Shown: positions 8,032 to 16,312 of the stretch, piece after piece | Numbering within the stretch: position 1 is the first letter of the stretch | Layout: each line of letters opens with the position of its first letter | Origin: Paenibacillus glycanilyticus NBRC 16618 | Lineage (GTDB): Bacteria > Bacillota > Bacilli > Paenibacillales > Paenibacillaceae | Assembly (NCBI RefSeq): GCF_004000805.1 | Contig: NZ_BILY01000006.1 | Coordinates: 1-64,000, forward strand | Direction: 5' to 3' | Length of the DNA: 64,000 nucleotides | Translations under genes and position numbers: made by a program | The notes under the pieces: model-generated | Databases searched by the model: none | Told to the model about the DNA's origin: nothing | What the model saw: the letters and a program-made list of their open reading frames with translations, nothing else

Positions 8032-9487
8032 GTGGTTAAGTCATCCGACGATACTTAAGATTCTTTCCGTGGCGATTGCGCTGCTTCTATGGGCTATGGT
8101 CCATTTTGACCCGGAATCGACCCCGGCCACGGTGACTTCCACGATGGATACAAAAGTCATTGAGGCCGCCTCGGTTATTCCGACCGGACTGGACGAAACG
8201 AAATACGCACTCGTAAATGTACAACCTACCGTGGTCCGGCTGGTCGTCGAAGGACGCAAAGCTAATCTGTTGACGATGAAGGACGAGGATTATGCGGTAC
8301 ATCTGGATTTAAGCCACGTGACGCCAGGCGAGCATGTGGTGCCGCTGACCTATGATTTGCCCAAGGGCATTAGTCTGATTGAAATGTCGCCGCGTTCCGC
8401 TACAGTGGATATTGTAGAGATCGAGACGAAGACGTTCGAGCTTGGGGTCGCAACGGAAGGGACGCCTGCGAACGGTTATATTGCCGGTACGCCAACGGTG
8501 AAATCGGGAACGATCGTAAACGTTACTCTGCCGAAGGACGAGATGGCCCTTGTCGGGGCCGTGCGTACAACCGTTGATATCGAAGGCTCGGAGAAGAACG
8601 TTGTGAATAAAAAAGCGCAGGTGGTTGTCTACGATACGGAAGGCGAAGCAATGGATCATGCCATAATACGCCCTTCTACGGTAGAGGTCGAGGTACCGGT
8701 AACTCCCCCGCTCAAAACAATGCCGCTGCAGATCAGCTACACCGGCAGTCTCCCGAATGGACTAAGCGTCAGTTCGATAAAGGCGGATATCGATAAAGTC
8801 GCCGTATACGGGGATCAGAAGCTGCTGGATTCCATGGATACCTATACAGGCGGCGTGACGGTTGATTTGTCAAAGATCAAGGAATCCGGTACCGTCAAAG
8901 CAAAGGTAACGGCAGTTGGCGACGTGAAGATGGTTGAGCCGTCAGAGATCGATGTGGAGGTTAAAGTTGTGCCTTCCCAGACGCTGACATTGGATCGGAG
9001 CGTAATCTTGAATGATTTGCCCGATGGGCTGAAGACTGCCTTTAAGGATCCGGCAAACGGCCATATCTCGATAACGGTTCGCGGCGCGCCAAATATGCTT
9101 GCGGCTATTCAGGCTAATGATGTCCGGCTCATAGCGGATCTGCGCGATGCCAAGATTGGTCAAGCGACGTTTCCGCTTCTCGTGAAGCTGCCGCGGTTTA
9201 TCGACCTGGCCGATGAATCGCAGAAATATACGGTGACGCTTGATATTGCGGACAAAAACGCCCCTAGCGGGAATAACACGGCGGGCGGCGGCAGCAATAA
9301 TGGCAACGGGGATGTCCCGGCCGGCGGTCAGCCGGAGGATACGCCTTCGCCGCCGCCGGATACGGATACGGGAGCAGGAAACGGTGCCGGAAATGGCTCC
9401 GGAAATGGTTCGGGCACGAATACAGGCTCCAGTCCTGATCCTTCTTCGAGCACGGGCACCGAGGCCGATCCGGATACCGGCCATTAA
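8024..9487 (+). CDS. cdaR: CdaR, YbbR-domain regulator of CdaA
   Basis: The 487-residue protein has one N-terminal membrane segment (ILKILSVAIALLLWAMVHF) and then a series of extracytoplasmic YbbR repeats to about residue 410. The last ~75 residues are low complexity (Gly, Asn, Ser, Thr, Pro, Asp). CdaR binds CdaA at the membrane and tunes c-di-AMP synthesis. The ATG has GGAGG just upstream, inside the end of cdaA. The disordered Gly/Asn-rich tail is a lineage feature not present in Bacillus subtilis CdaR as I know it. Confidence 0.9.
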   Translation: MDKWLSHPTILKILSVAIALLLWAMVHFDPESTPATVTSTMDTKVIEAASVIPTGLDETKYALVNVQPTVVRLVVEGRKANLLTMKDEDYAVHLDLSHVTPGEHVVPLTYDLPKGISLIEMSPRSATVDIVEIETKTFELGVATEGTPANGYIAGTPTVKSGTIVNVTLPKDEMALVGAVRTTVDIEGSEKNVVNKKAQVVVYDTEGEAMDHAIIRPSTVEVEVPVTPPLKTMPLQISYTGSLPNGLSVSSIKADIDKVAVYGDQKLLDSMDTYTGGVTVDLSKIKESGTVKAKVTAVGDVKMVEPSEIDVEVKVVPSQTLTLDRSVILNDLPDGLKTAFKDPANGHISITVRGAPNMLAAIQANDVRLIADLRDAKIGQATFPLLVKLPRFIDLADESQKYTVTLDIADKNAPSGNNTAGGGSNNGNGDVPAGGQPEDTPSPPPDTDTGAGNGAGNGSGNGSGTNTGSSPDPSSSTGTEADPDTGH

Positions 9488-9614
9488 GGAATGGAAGCAT
9501 GGAAGCGGGAAAAGCGGTAATTAATAGTAGTTCAAAAGCAGCCTCAGATGGAGTAGGATATGGAATAGGCCATTTGCAGCAGCAGATTTAACGACAAAAG
9601 GGGCATGAGAAACG

Positions 9615-10955
9615 ATGGGGAAATATTTTGGAACGGACGGAGTGCGCGGAGTAGCCAATCAGGAGCTGACTCCGGAGCTTGCTTATAAAATCGGCCGCTG
9701 CGGCGGTTACGTATTAACAGGACAGGCGGATAAGCCTAAAGTGGTTATCGGCCTGGATACGCGGATCTCCGGTCCGATGCTGGAGGCTGCTCTTATTGCG
9801 GGTCTTCTGTCGATTGGCGCAAGCGTTATTCGTCTTGGCGTTGTATCGACGCCTGCGGTTGCGTACATTACGCGCGAGCTTAAAGCGGATGCGGGCGTTA
9901 TGATCTCGGCTTCGCATAACCCGGTTCAGGATAACGGCATCAAGTTCTTCGGCGGCGACGGCTTCAAGCTGTCCGACGAGACGGAACTTGAAATCGAGCG
10001 TCTGATCGATGCCGAGGTGGATGAACTGCCTCGTCCAATCGGCGGCGATATCGGTGTGGTAACGAACGACGATCAGGCGAAATTCCGTTACCTCGATTAC
10101 TTGAAAACAACGATTAAAGGCGATTTCGGCGGCCTCAAAATCGTTCTCGACTGCGCGCATGGCTCAGCTTATGAGCTGGCGCCGAAAGTATTCCGCGAGC
10201 TTGGCGCGGAGATTATTACCGTGGGCGCAGAGCCGGACGGCCGCAACATCAATGCGGGCGTTGGTTCGACGCATCCGGAATATTTGCGCGAGCAGGTTCT
10301 GGCGCATGGCGCGGACCTTGGTCTCTCGTTTGACGGCGATGCCGACCGTCTGATCGCGATCGACGATAAAGGCGAAGAAGTAGACGGCGACTACATCCTG
10401 TGCATCTGCGGCGATGCGATGAAGCGGGCCGGCAAGCTGCATAACGATACGATTGTGACCACCGTTATGGCGAACATCGGGTTCTTCAAAGCGACGCAGC
10501 GCCTTGATCTGAATACGGCGCAAACGGCTGTCGGCGACCGTTACGTGATGGAAGAAATGCGCCGCGGCGGCTTTAACCTCGGCGGCGAACAGTCCGGCCA
10601 CGTAATCTTCCTGGATTACAACACAACCGGCGACGGTATTCTGACGGCTCTGCAGCTGGTTGATACTCTCGTGGCATCCGGCCAGAAGCTAAGCGCGTTA
10701 AAAACGCTGATGAGCAAATATCCGCAGGTACTGGTGAACGTTCGCGTAGCGGACAAGAGCCTGTACGCGGGAAATGAAGCAATTGGCAACGCCGTAGAGC
10801 AGGTTGAGAAGGAGCTTGGCGATAACGGCCGCGTGCTTGTTCGACCTTCCGGTACGGAGTCTCTGATCCGCGTTATGGCGGAAGGCCCGGATAAGGACCA
10901 GATCGAGGGGTATGTGTCACGAATCGTAAATGTCGTGAAAGAGCAATTAGGCTAA
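9615..10955 (+). CDS. glmM: phosphoglucosamine mutase GlmM
   Basis: This enzyme converts glucosamine-6-phosphate to glucosamine-1-phosphate for UDP-GlcNAc and peptidoglycan synthesis. The 446-residue protein has the phosphoserine loop [15 protein letters not shown], the metal-binding FDGDADR motif, the sugar-binding [10 protein letters not shown] and the phosphate-binding [13 protein letters not shown]. The start [12 protein letters not shown] is the family consensus. It follows cdaR after 127 bases and precedes the glmS leader. GlmM is also known to bind and inhibit CdaA in related bacteria. Confidence 0.97.
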   Translation: MGKYFGTDGVRGVANQELTPELAYKIGRCGGYVLTGQADKPKVVIGLDTRISGPMLEAALIAGLLSIGASVIRLGVVSTPAVAYITRELKADAGVMISASHNPVQDNGIKFFGGDGFKLSDETELEIERLIDAEVDELPRPIGGDIGVVTNDDQAKFRYLDYLKTTIKGDFGGLKIVLDCAHGSAYELAPKVFRELGAEIITVGAEPDGRNINAGVGSTHPEYLREQVLAHGADLGLSFDGDADRLIAIDDKGEEVDGDYILCICGDAMKRAGKLHNDTIVTTVMANIGFFKATQRLDLNTAQTAVGDRYVMEEMRRGGFNLGGEQSGHVIFLDYNTTGDGILTALQLVDTLVASGQKLSALKTLMSKYPQVLVNVRVADKSLYAGNEAIGNAVEQVEKELGDNGRVLVRPSGTESLIRVMAEGPDKDQIEGYVSRIVNVVKEQLG

Positions 10956-10990
10956 ACATTAGCGGGTTTAAAGCCTTTGCATACCATGCG

Positions 10991-11022
10991 AAAGTCTCCA
11001 CGATTCCGTGGAGACTTTTTAC
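10991..11022 (+). terminator. terminator of glmM
   Basis: AAAGTCTCCACG (10991-11002) pairs with CGTGGAGACTTT (11007-11018) around a 4-base loop, followed by Ts. Confidence 0.92.
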
Positions 11023-11104
11023 ATGCGCGGCTAGGCCAATGAATATATAGGTAATGTAAGGGAATTCATTTTCTTGAGAAGTTTGGGCAAATGCAGGACT
11101 AGGC

Positions 11105-11134
11105 TTGGGCAATTCGGACGAGAAGGCGTATATT
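11105..11134 (+). promoter_or_regulatory. candidate promoter of the glmS leader
   Basis: TTGGGC (11105-11110) and TATATT (11129-11134) are 18 bp apart. They lie between the glmM terminator and the ribozyme, giving a leader of about 490 bases. Confidence 0.45.
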
Positions 11135-11265
11135 GTTAGGGGAAAATAAGGGCGTTGTTCGTCCTGCGCCTAAAGTTCAGGTTGCGAAACAAGTCGAAAG
11201 TGAATATGATAGGAAGTATGATTCAAGCAGGAAAGCGAGGATAGAGGTTAAATTAACGTTTTATA

Positions 11266-11450
11266 AGCGCCAGAGCTTCAAGGGGGATGACGCCTTCCAA
11301 TCTTATTTACAAGATCGGAGAGGGTCACACGAGGAAGCTGACGAGGTGAAGGTGTTCGAATTATTCGGCGGGGACCTTCCGGTTATCGCAAAGCCAACCG
11401 AAAGCCGATACGCAAAAAGATTGGGCGACCGATCTCACAAACGTTCGGCA
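11266..11450 (+). ncRNA. glmS ribozyme (glucosamine-6-phosphate activated)
   Basis: The self-cleaving RNA in the glmS 5' leader cuts itself when bound to GlcN6P, which lowers glmS expression. Core parts are visible in order: AAGCGCCAGAGC with the cleavage site between A11266 and G11267, stem P2 (AGCTTC 11274-11279 with GAAGCT 11334-11339), the conserved GACGAGG at 11340-11346, then GGTGTTCGAATTATTCGG and CCTTCCGGTT of the P3/P4 region. Where the Bacillus RNA has a short P2 loop, this one has about 54 bases that can fold as a hairpin of their own. The 3' limit is approximate. Downstream, 11451-11631 holds a further stem (GGCACGGGC with GCCTGTGCC, about 11533-11577) and the glmS ribosome binding site CGGAGGT. 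Confidence 0.88.
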
Positions 11451-11631
11451 GGCTGCACTTATTGATCATTTTGTTCATTTCGAGGTTTTTTACAAACATG
11501 CTCCCGTATGTCTATGGTGCCGCCTGAGAGGTTGGCACGGGCAAAAGGGAAAATAACGCCTGTGCCGCATATAGGCTGGCAGCCATAGTCATAGTGGGGA
11601 GACTACTATTGATTATCGGAGGTCTTTATAT

Positions 11632-13464
11632 ATGTGTGGTATTGTAGGATATATTGGTAAACGTGATTCTCAGGATATTTTGATCGAAGGACTTAAGAAG
11701 CTGGAATACCGCGGTTACGACTCCGCCGGTATTGCGGTATTCACAACGAACGGACTGGAGATCAAGAAATCCAAAGGCCGTCTGGCTGTCTTGGAGGATA
11801 AACTGCGTGATGAGCCGCTTGCCGGGTCGGTTGGCATCGGACATACGCGCTGGGCTACTCATGGCAAGCCATCGGACGTTAATTCGCATCCTCATACGGA
11901 TAACTCGGCGAAGTTCTCGGTCGTGCATAACGGCATTGTCGAAAACTACCTGGATCTGAAAGATGAGCTGATGGCGAAAGGACATCATTTTGTGTCGGAG
12001 ACGGACACGGAGGTTATCTCGCACCTCGTTGCAGACGAATACGACGGCAACATTGTCGAAGCGGTACAACGTGCCGTTAAACGCATGCGCGGCGCGTTTG
12101 CGCTTGGCGTATTGACGGAATACGAACCAGAACGTCTGGTTGCGGTTCGTTTTGCAAGCCCGCTTGTTATCGGCATCGGCGAAGGCGAGAACTTTATCGG
12201 GTCGGATATTCCGGCAATTTTGGAGCATACTCGAAATGTATACATCTTGAACGACGGCGAAATGGCTGTATTGACACGCGATAGTGTCGAACTCATGACG
12301 ACAGAAGGCGAATTTATTTCCAAGGAAATATACCATGTCGATTGGGATCTTGTGACAGCGGAGAAAGCCGGATTTGATCATTTTATGCTGAAAGAAATTT
12401 ACGAGCAGCCGAAGGCTTACCGTGACACCATGCTGGGCCGCATTGCGGAAGATGGAAAGTCAGTAAACCTGAAAGAGCTGACGATGACGGCGGATTACGT
12501 GAAGTCGATTCGCAAAGTGCATATCGTTGCTTGCGGTACGGCTTATCATGCAGGCATGGTTGGCAAAACGGTTATCGAATCGCTCGCACGCATTCCGGTT
12601 GAGACGGATGTAGCATCCGAATACCGTTACCGCTCGCCAATTATTACGCCTGACACGCTTGTTATCGTCGTTAGCCAATCGGGTGAAACAGCGGATACGC
12701 TGGCTGCGCTTCGCGAAGCGCAGCGCAACGGTGCCCGCGTTCTCGCGATCACGAACGTTGTAGGCAGCTCGGTTGCCCGCGAAGCGGACGATGTGCTCGT
12801 TACTTGGGCAGGTCCGGAAATTGCGGTAGCATCGACAAAAGCATATACTTCGCAGCTGATTGCCTTCTATCTGTTTGGTCTGCACTTGGCTACCATCCTG
12901 GGCACAAAAGACGAAGCAACCGTTTCCGGCATCATTGCAGCAATGAACGAGCTTCCCGAGCAAGTAGAGAGCATTCTTGAAAACGCTCCGGTTCTGAAGC
13001 AAGTAGCAGAGTCGATCTCGCATCATAAGAGCTTGTTCTTCATCGGCCGCGGCGTTGACTATGCGGTTGCGCAAGAAGGCTCGCTGAAGCTGAAAGAAAT
13101 TTCGTACATTCACTCCGAAGCGTACGCGGCGGGCGAGCTGAAGCACGGTACGCTGGCCTTGATCGAGGACGGTATTCCGGTCATCGCGCTTGTCACGCAA
13201 GAAGAGCTGTACGAAAAAACGCTAAGCAACATCAAGGAAGTAAAAGCACGCGGCGCGCATGTCTTTGGTCTTGCGAATGCAGGCAGCGAAGCGGAGGTTG
13301 GCAAATCGGTTGACGAATTGTTCGCGATTCCGAAAACTTTGCCGCTTCTGGCACCAGCCCTCTCGGTTGTGCCGCTGCAGCTGATCTCTTACTACGCATC
13401 GCTGGCACTTGGCCATGACGTTGATAAACCGCGCAACCTCGCGAAGTCGGTTACGGTGGAATAA
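11632..13464 (+). CDS. glmS: glutamine--fructose-6-phosphate aminotransferase GlmS
   Basis: GlmS makes glucosamine-6-phosphate from fructose-6-phosphate and glutamine, the first committed step to amino sugars of the wall. The 610-residue protein begins MCGIVGYIG with the nucleophile Cys2 of a class II glutamine amidotransferase domain. Two SIS sugar-isomerase domains follow (VACGTAYHAGMVGK and IGRGVDYAVAQEGSLKLKE) and the C terminus is the conserved DKPRNLAKSVTVE. The product of this enzyme is the ligand of the ribozyme in its own leader, giving feedback control. Confidence 0.97.
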   Translation: MCGIVGYIGKRDSQDILIEGLKKLEYRGYDSAGIAVFTTNGLEIKKSKGRLAVLEDKLRDEPLAGSVGIGHTRWATHGKPSDVNSHPHTDNSAKFSVVHNGIVENYLDLKDELMAKGHHFVSETDTEVISHLVADEYDGNIVEAVQRAVKRMRGAFALGVLTEYEPERLVAVRFASPLVIGIGEGENFIGSDIPAILEHTRNVYILNDGEMAVLTRDSVELMTTEGEFISKEIYHVDWDLVTAEKAGFDHFMLKEIYEQPKAYRDTMLGRIAEDGKSVNLKELTMTADYVKSIRKVHIVACGTAYHAGMVGKTVIESLARIPVETDVASEYRYRSPIITPDTLVIVVSQSGETADTLAALREAQRNGARVLAITNVVGSSVAREADDVLVTWAGPEIAVASTKAYTSQLIAFYLFGLHLATILGTKDEATVSGIIAAMNELPEQVESILENAPVLKQVAESISHHKSLFFIGRGVDYAVAQEGSLKLKEISYIHSEAYAAGELKHGTLALIEDGIPVIALVTQEELYEKTLSNIKEVKARGAHVFGLANAGSEAEVGKSVDELFAIPKTLPLLAPALSVVPLQLISYYASLALGHDVDKPRNLAKSVTVE

Positions 13465-13496
13465 GGTTTTAAATAGGATGTTATGAATGAATAATG

Positions 13497-13530
13497 AAAA
13501 GCCAGTAGCCGAAGGGCTGCTGGCTTTTTT
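13497..13530 (+). terminator. terminator of glmS (between convergent genes)
   Basis: A 10-bp GC-rich stem, GCCAGTAGCC (13501-13510) with GGCTGCTGGC (13515-13524), is flanked by AAAA and TTTTTT, so it may serve both strands. Confidence 0.9.
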
Positions 13531-13566
13531 ACGTCATTCAGGGTCAGGCTGGAATAAAGAATTGGA

Positions 13567-14277
13567 TTACCACGCGATAACGCCCTGCTCATTCAGAAAT
13601 TCACCGTTATGCCGCTTACCGTCCGTCGCGTATCCTACGATGATGGCAGCGCCTTCCGTCTTCGATTTACCGCCTTCCGCATTGCCGTTCAGATCGGTCG
13701 TCGTGAAACCCGGCGTTACGGCGAACACTTGAGCAACGCTGTTTCTTAATTCATAGGCCATCGATAAGGTCATGGCATTGTTAGCCGTTTTAGACGAGTT
13801 ATAATCGAAGGCGTTTAGCGTGAATTCGGCGTTTTGCATATGGTTGAGGGACGCCATGTCGGTTGATACGTTGACGATCGTGCCTTCGTTATCCTTGATT
13901 AACGGCAACAAACGCTGGTTTAAGCGATAGGTACCGAAGAAATTCACTTCAAAAGCGTTCCGCAGATCTTCTTCCTTCGTATCGGTAAAGGAGCTGGAAA
14001 AAGCGCCCGGCATGCCGGCATTGTTAATCAGAAGCTTTAACGCCGGATATTTCGTCTTGATTGCTTGCGAAGCTGTTTCAATGCTTGCCAAATCAGTCAT
14101 GTCGATTTGGATCCATTCCACGTCCAATCCTTGAGCGGACAGTTCGGAGACGGCCGCTTGGCCCCGCTGCGCATCGCGGGCGCCGAGGACCACTCGCCAG
14201 CCTTTTTCGCCCAGCTGTTTGGCGATTTCAAATCCGATTCCTTTATTGGCTCCTGTTACAAATGCGGTCTTTTTCAA
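13567..14277 (-). CDS. short-chain dehydrogenase/reductase (carbonyl-reductase type)
   Basis: The 236-residue SDR protein has the NADP-binding TGANKGIG motif near the N terminus, LLINNAGMPG in the middle and the catalytic Tyr-x3-Lys in DYNSSKTANN. Members reduce carbonyls or oxidise alcohols; the substrate is unknown. The start is TTG (14277-14275) with AAGAGGG six bases upstream. It is divergent from a MerR gene. Its promoter region (14352-14326 on the minus strand) has TTGACC followed by the dyad CTACACTTAGTGTAG, the arrangement expected for control by that regulator. Confidence 0.87.
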   Translation of the reverse strand: MKKTAFVTGANKGIGFEIAKQLGEKGWRVVLGARDAQRGQAAVSELSAQGLDVEWIQIDMTDLASIETASQAIKTKYPALKLLINNAGMPGAFSSSFTDTKEEDLRNAFEVNFFGTYRLNQRLLPLIKDNEGTIVNVSTDMASLNHMQNAEFTLNAFDYNSSKTANNAMTLSMAYELRNSVAQVFAVTPGFTTTDLNGNAEGGKSKTEGAAIIVGYATDGKRHNGEFLNEQGVIAW

Positions 14278-14302
14278 AAGAATCCCTCTTTCATCGATTG
14301 TT

Positions 14303-14352
14303 TTTACGTTTCATGATTTAAAGCTTAATATGCTACACTTAGTGTAGGTCAA
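14303..14352. promoter_or_regulatory. divergent merR/SDR promoter with MerR-type operator
   Basis: On the plus strand TTTACG (14303-14308) and TAATAT (14326-14331) are 17 bp apart and point to merR. A dyad, CTACAC-TTA-GTGTAG (14333-14347), follows at once. On the minus strand the -35 TTGACC (14352-14347) overlaps one end of the dyad. The dyad thus lies in the spacer of the SDR promoter, as MerR activators require, and just after the merR -10, where it could autorepress. Confidence 0.65.
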
Positions 14353-14380
14353 CCAAAATTTTAAACACACGAGGATAACT

Positions 14381-14740
14381 ATGTTTACGATTGGACATGT
14401 GGCGAAAGAGACCGGATTGAATATCGGAGCGATTCGTTTTTATGAAAGAAAAGGGCTGTTGGAACCGGCCGCGCGGAACGAACAAAATAATCGGCTCTAT
14501 AGCGAGCACGAGCTGAATTGGCTGGTGTTCATCAAATGTCTCCGCGAAACCGGAATGAGCGTGGAAGACATTAAGCAATACTATGAGATGGTAAAAACCG
14601 GAACCGCAACCCTTCCTGAAAGAATTAAGCTCATTCAAGAACAGAAGCAAAAGCTTTTGGACGATATCGAGGAGAAGAAGCAGCAGCTCGTTCACTTAGA
14701 GCATAAGCTTGACCGTTATTATCGCGGTGAGAATTACTAG
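14381..14740 (+). CDS. MerR-family transcriptional regulator
   Basis: The 119-residue protein starts with the MerR winged-helix motif (MFTIGHVAKETGLNIGAIRFYERKGLL). A linker follows, then a C-terminal coiled coil (LIQEQKQKLLDDIEEKKQQL) for dimer formation. No cysteine cluster for metal binding is present, so it probably senses an organic or redox signal. The ATG has GAGGAT upstream. It is divergent from the SDR gene and likely controls it. Confidence 0.9.
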   Translation: MFTIGHVAKETGLNIGAIRFYERKGLLEPAARNEQNNRLYSEHELNWLVFIKCLRETGMSVEDIKQYYEMVKTGTATLPERIKLIQEQKQKLLDDIEEKKQQLVHLEHKLDRYYRGENY

Positions 14741-14810
14741 CGGTTATCCTTGGATTACTGGGGAATTTATGCATGAAACCAACTCTAAAGACGGACAGGG
14801 GATAGCTGCG

Positions 14811-15158
14811 ATGATCAAAGGTTTCGGAGGCGTATTCTGGAGAACGAAAAATGTTGAAGCGATTAAAAAATGGTACAATGAAGCACTGCAGCTTGAAATA
14901 GGGGATTGGAATGGGACGATGATAAAAAACGAATCGGAGAGCGAAACGATCTTCTCTCTTTTTACCGAGGCTGACCCTTATTTCCCGACAGATCAACAAG
15001 TGATGCTGAACTTCCAAGTACATAATCTGGACGAGACGATTAAGCATCTTGAACAGGTTGGCGTACCTCTCGCAAGGGAAAAAGAAAGCAGCGAATTCGG
15101 ACAGTTTGTGTGGATTGAAGATCCGGATGGCCGGCTGATCGAGCTGTGGGAGAAGTAA
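14811..15158 (+). CDS. VOC (glyoxalase/bleomycin-resistance) family protein
   Basis: The 115-residue protein has the single-module VOC fold pattern: FGGVFWRTKNVEAIKKWYNEAL at the start, VMLNFQVHNLDETIKHLEQVGV in the middle and WIEDPDGRLIELWEK at the end, which contributes a metal-ligand Glu. Family members include glyoxalases, dioxygenases and antibiotic-binding proteins; the specific role is unknown. The ATG at 14811 is preferred because AGGGG lies nine bases upstream and the family core begins there. Longer in-frame starts exist at 14709 and 14769. It may be cotranscribed with merR. Confidence 0.85.
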   Translation: MIKGFGGVFWRTKNVEAIKKWYNEALQLEIGDWNGTMIKNESESETIFSLFTEADPYFPTDQQVMLNFQVHNLDETIKHLEQVGVPLAREKESSEFGQFVWIEDPDGRLIELWEK

Positions 15159-15215
15159 TTAACGCAAACGATTGTAATTGTGGTTATTAATTGATGCGAC
15201 TAATAGGTCCCGCAA

Positions 15216-15247
15216 GGTTGTTCTGATACTCAGAGCAGCCTTTTTTT
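15216..15247 (+). terminator. terminator after the VOC gene
   Basis: GGTTGTTCTGA (15216-15226) pairs with TCAGAGCAGCC (15230-15240) with two G-U pairs and a 3-base loop. Seven Ts follow. Confidence 0.9.
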
Positions 15248-15396
15248 ATTGCCTCGAGCTGACGATGCAAAATATATCATTATGTTAGGTTTACGAAATG
15301 AAGTTCTCATAATATGCTTAGATATATAGTGATTTAAAACATCGAATGGAAATATCTATTGTCATTTTGTTAGCTTAAAGTGAGGAGATCGCGGAC

Positions 15397-16248
15397 ATGA
15401 GGGAGTACGATTACGAATATGCGGACTTTATCTACTATACGCCTGGCGAGCTGGACAAGGCAGGCCGGCTGTGGCCGGTAAGGGCGGGAAGATGTCTGGC
15501 CAAGCCCCATTATAAGGTTGGGCCAAAACGAATCGAGTGCTACAGCATTCATATCGTGCGGGAAGGGAGGCTGCGGCTCGAATATGAGGGCCGGCAGGTG
15601 GAGCTTGCAAGGGGAGATCTCTTCGTCCTATTCCCGGACCGAACGTATTACTACGAGATGCTTCCGGCCGAACGGCCGCTCGAGATGCGCTGGCTGGCTA
15701 TCGACGGAGACCGGGTAGAGCCGCTGCTTCAACTGGCTGGTCTTACGGAGCAAGAACCATTCCGCCGAGGTACCGTCTCTTCGCGGATTGAAGCAGCCGC
15801 AGAACGGGCTATCGATGCGCTGGAGCGGGTTCAGCGCTGGCGGCCCGCAGTGGCCTTGGAGCTGCAAGGTTATCTGTACGGGCTGCTCTCGGCCCTGGTG
15901 CTGGAAGAGGCCGGGCAGGGGCTGGAGCTGGCGAGCTGGATCCAAGAATGCGCGGAATATATGGAGCTCCATGCGACTGAAGGGATTACGGTCCAGCAGG
16001 TGGCTGAGTTTGCGGGCGTACACCGCTCTTATTTTACGCAAGTCTTTACCGAAGAGATGGGGATGCCCCCGATGAAATATATGCAGAAGGTCCGGATGGA
16101 GAAAGCTAGACGCCTCTTAATCGATACCCATGCTTCGGTGACGGAGATCGGATTGTCTCTTGGATATCCGAATCTGTATACCTTTACAAGAGCCTTTAAA
16201 ATGTACTTCAAGGAATCTCCGCTGGCTTTAAGAAAGGCGGAGGCCTAG
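15397..16248 (+). CDS. AraC-family transcriptional regulator (first of a paralogous pair)
   Basis: The 283-residue protein has an N-terminal cupin-like ligand domain (CYSIHIVREGRLRLEYEG...GDLFVLFPDRTYYYE) and a C-terminal double helix-turn-helix of the AraC type. Readable pieces of the latter are GITVQQVAEFAGVHRSYFTQVF and the TEIGLSLGYPNLYTFTRAFK motif. It resembles the AraC gene at 29052 in layout and motifs (VGPKRIECYSIHIV versus AGPKRIESYSLHIV). The two bracket the arabinoside/sulfatase locus, so it probably senses a sugar from that pathway. Confidence 0.9.
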   Translation: MREYDYEYADFIYYTPGELDKAGRLWPVRAGRCLAKPHYKVGPKRIECYSIHIVREGRLRLEYEGRQVELARGDLFVLFPDRTYYYEMLPAERPLEMRWLAIDGDRVEPLLQLAGLTEQEPFRRGTVSSRIEAAAERAIDALERVQRWRPAVALELQGYLYGLLSALVLEEAGQGLELASWIQECAEYMELHATEGITVQQVAEFAGVHRSYFTQVFTEEMGMPPMKYMQKVRMEKARRLLIDTHASVTEIGLSLGYPNLYTFTRAFKMYFKESPLALRKAEA

Positions 16249-16269
16249 GCGAATCCGTCCTGTTATTCA

Positions 16270-16283
16270 TGTAAGCGATTGCA
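16270..16283 (+). promoter_or_regulatory. cre-like site upstream of the sensor kinase
   Basis: TGTAAGCGATTGCA matches the CcpA consensus TGWNANCGNTNWCA at all but one position. It lies 30 bp before the histidine kinase start, so catabolite repression of the two-component system is likely. Confidence 0.55.
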
Positions 16284-16312
16284 TAAAATCTCCTCAAAAG
16301 GAGTTGTCCGAA

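Noticed and set aside
11133-11465. 110-codon ORF upstream of glmS
   Set aside because: It lies across the glmS ribozyme and has no protein family features.
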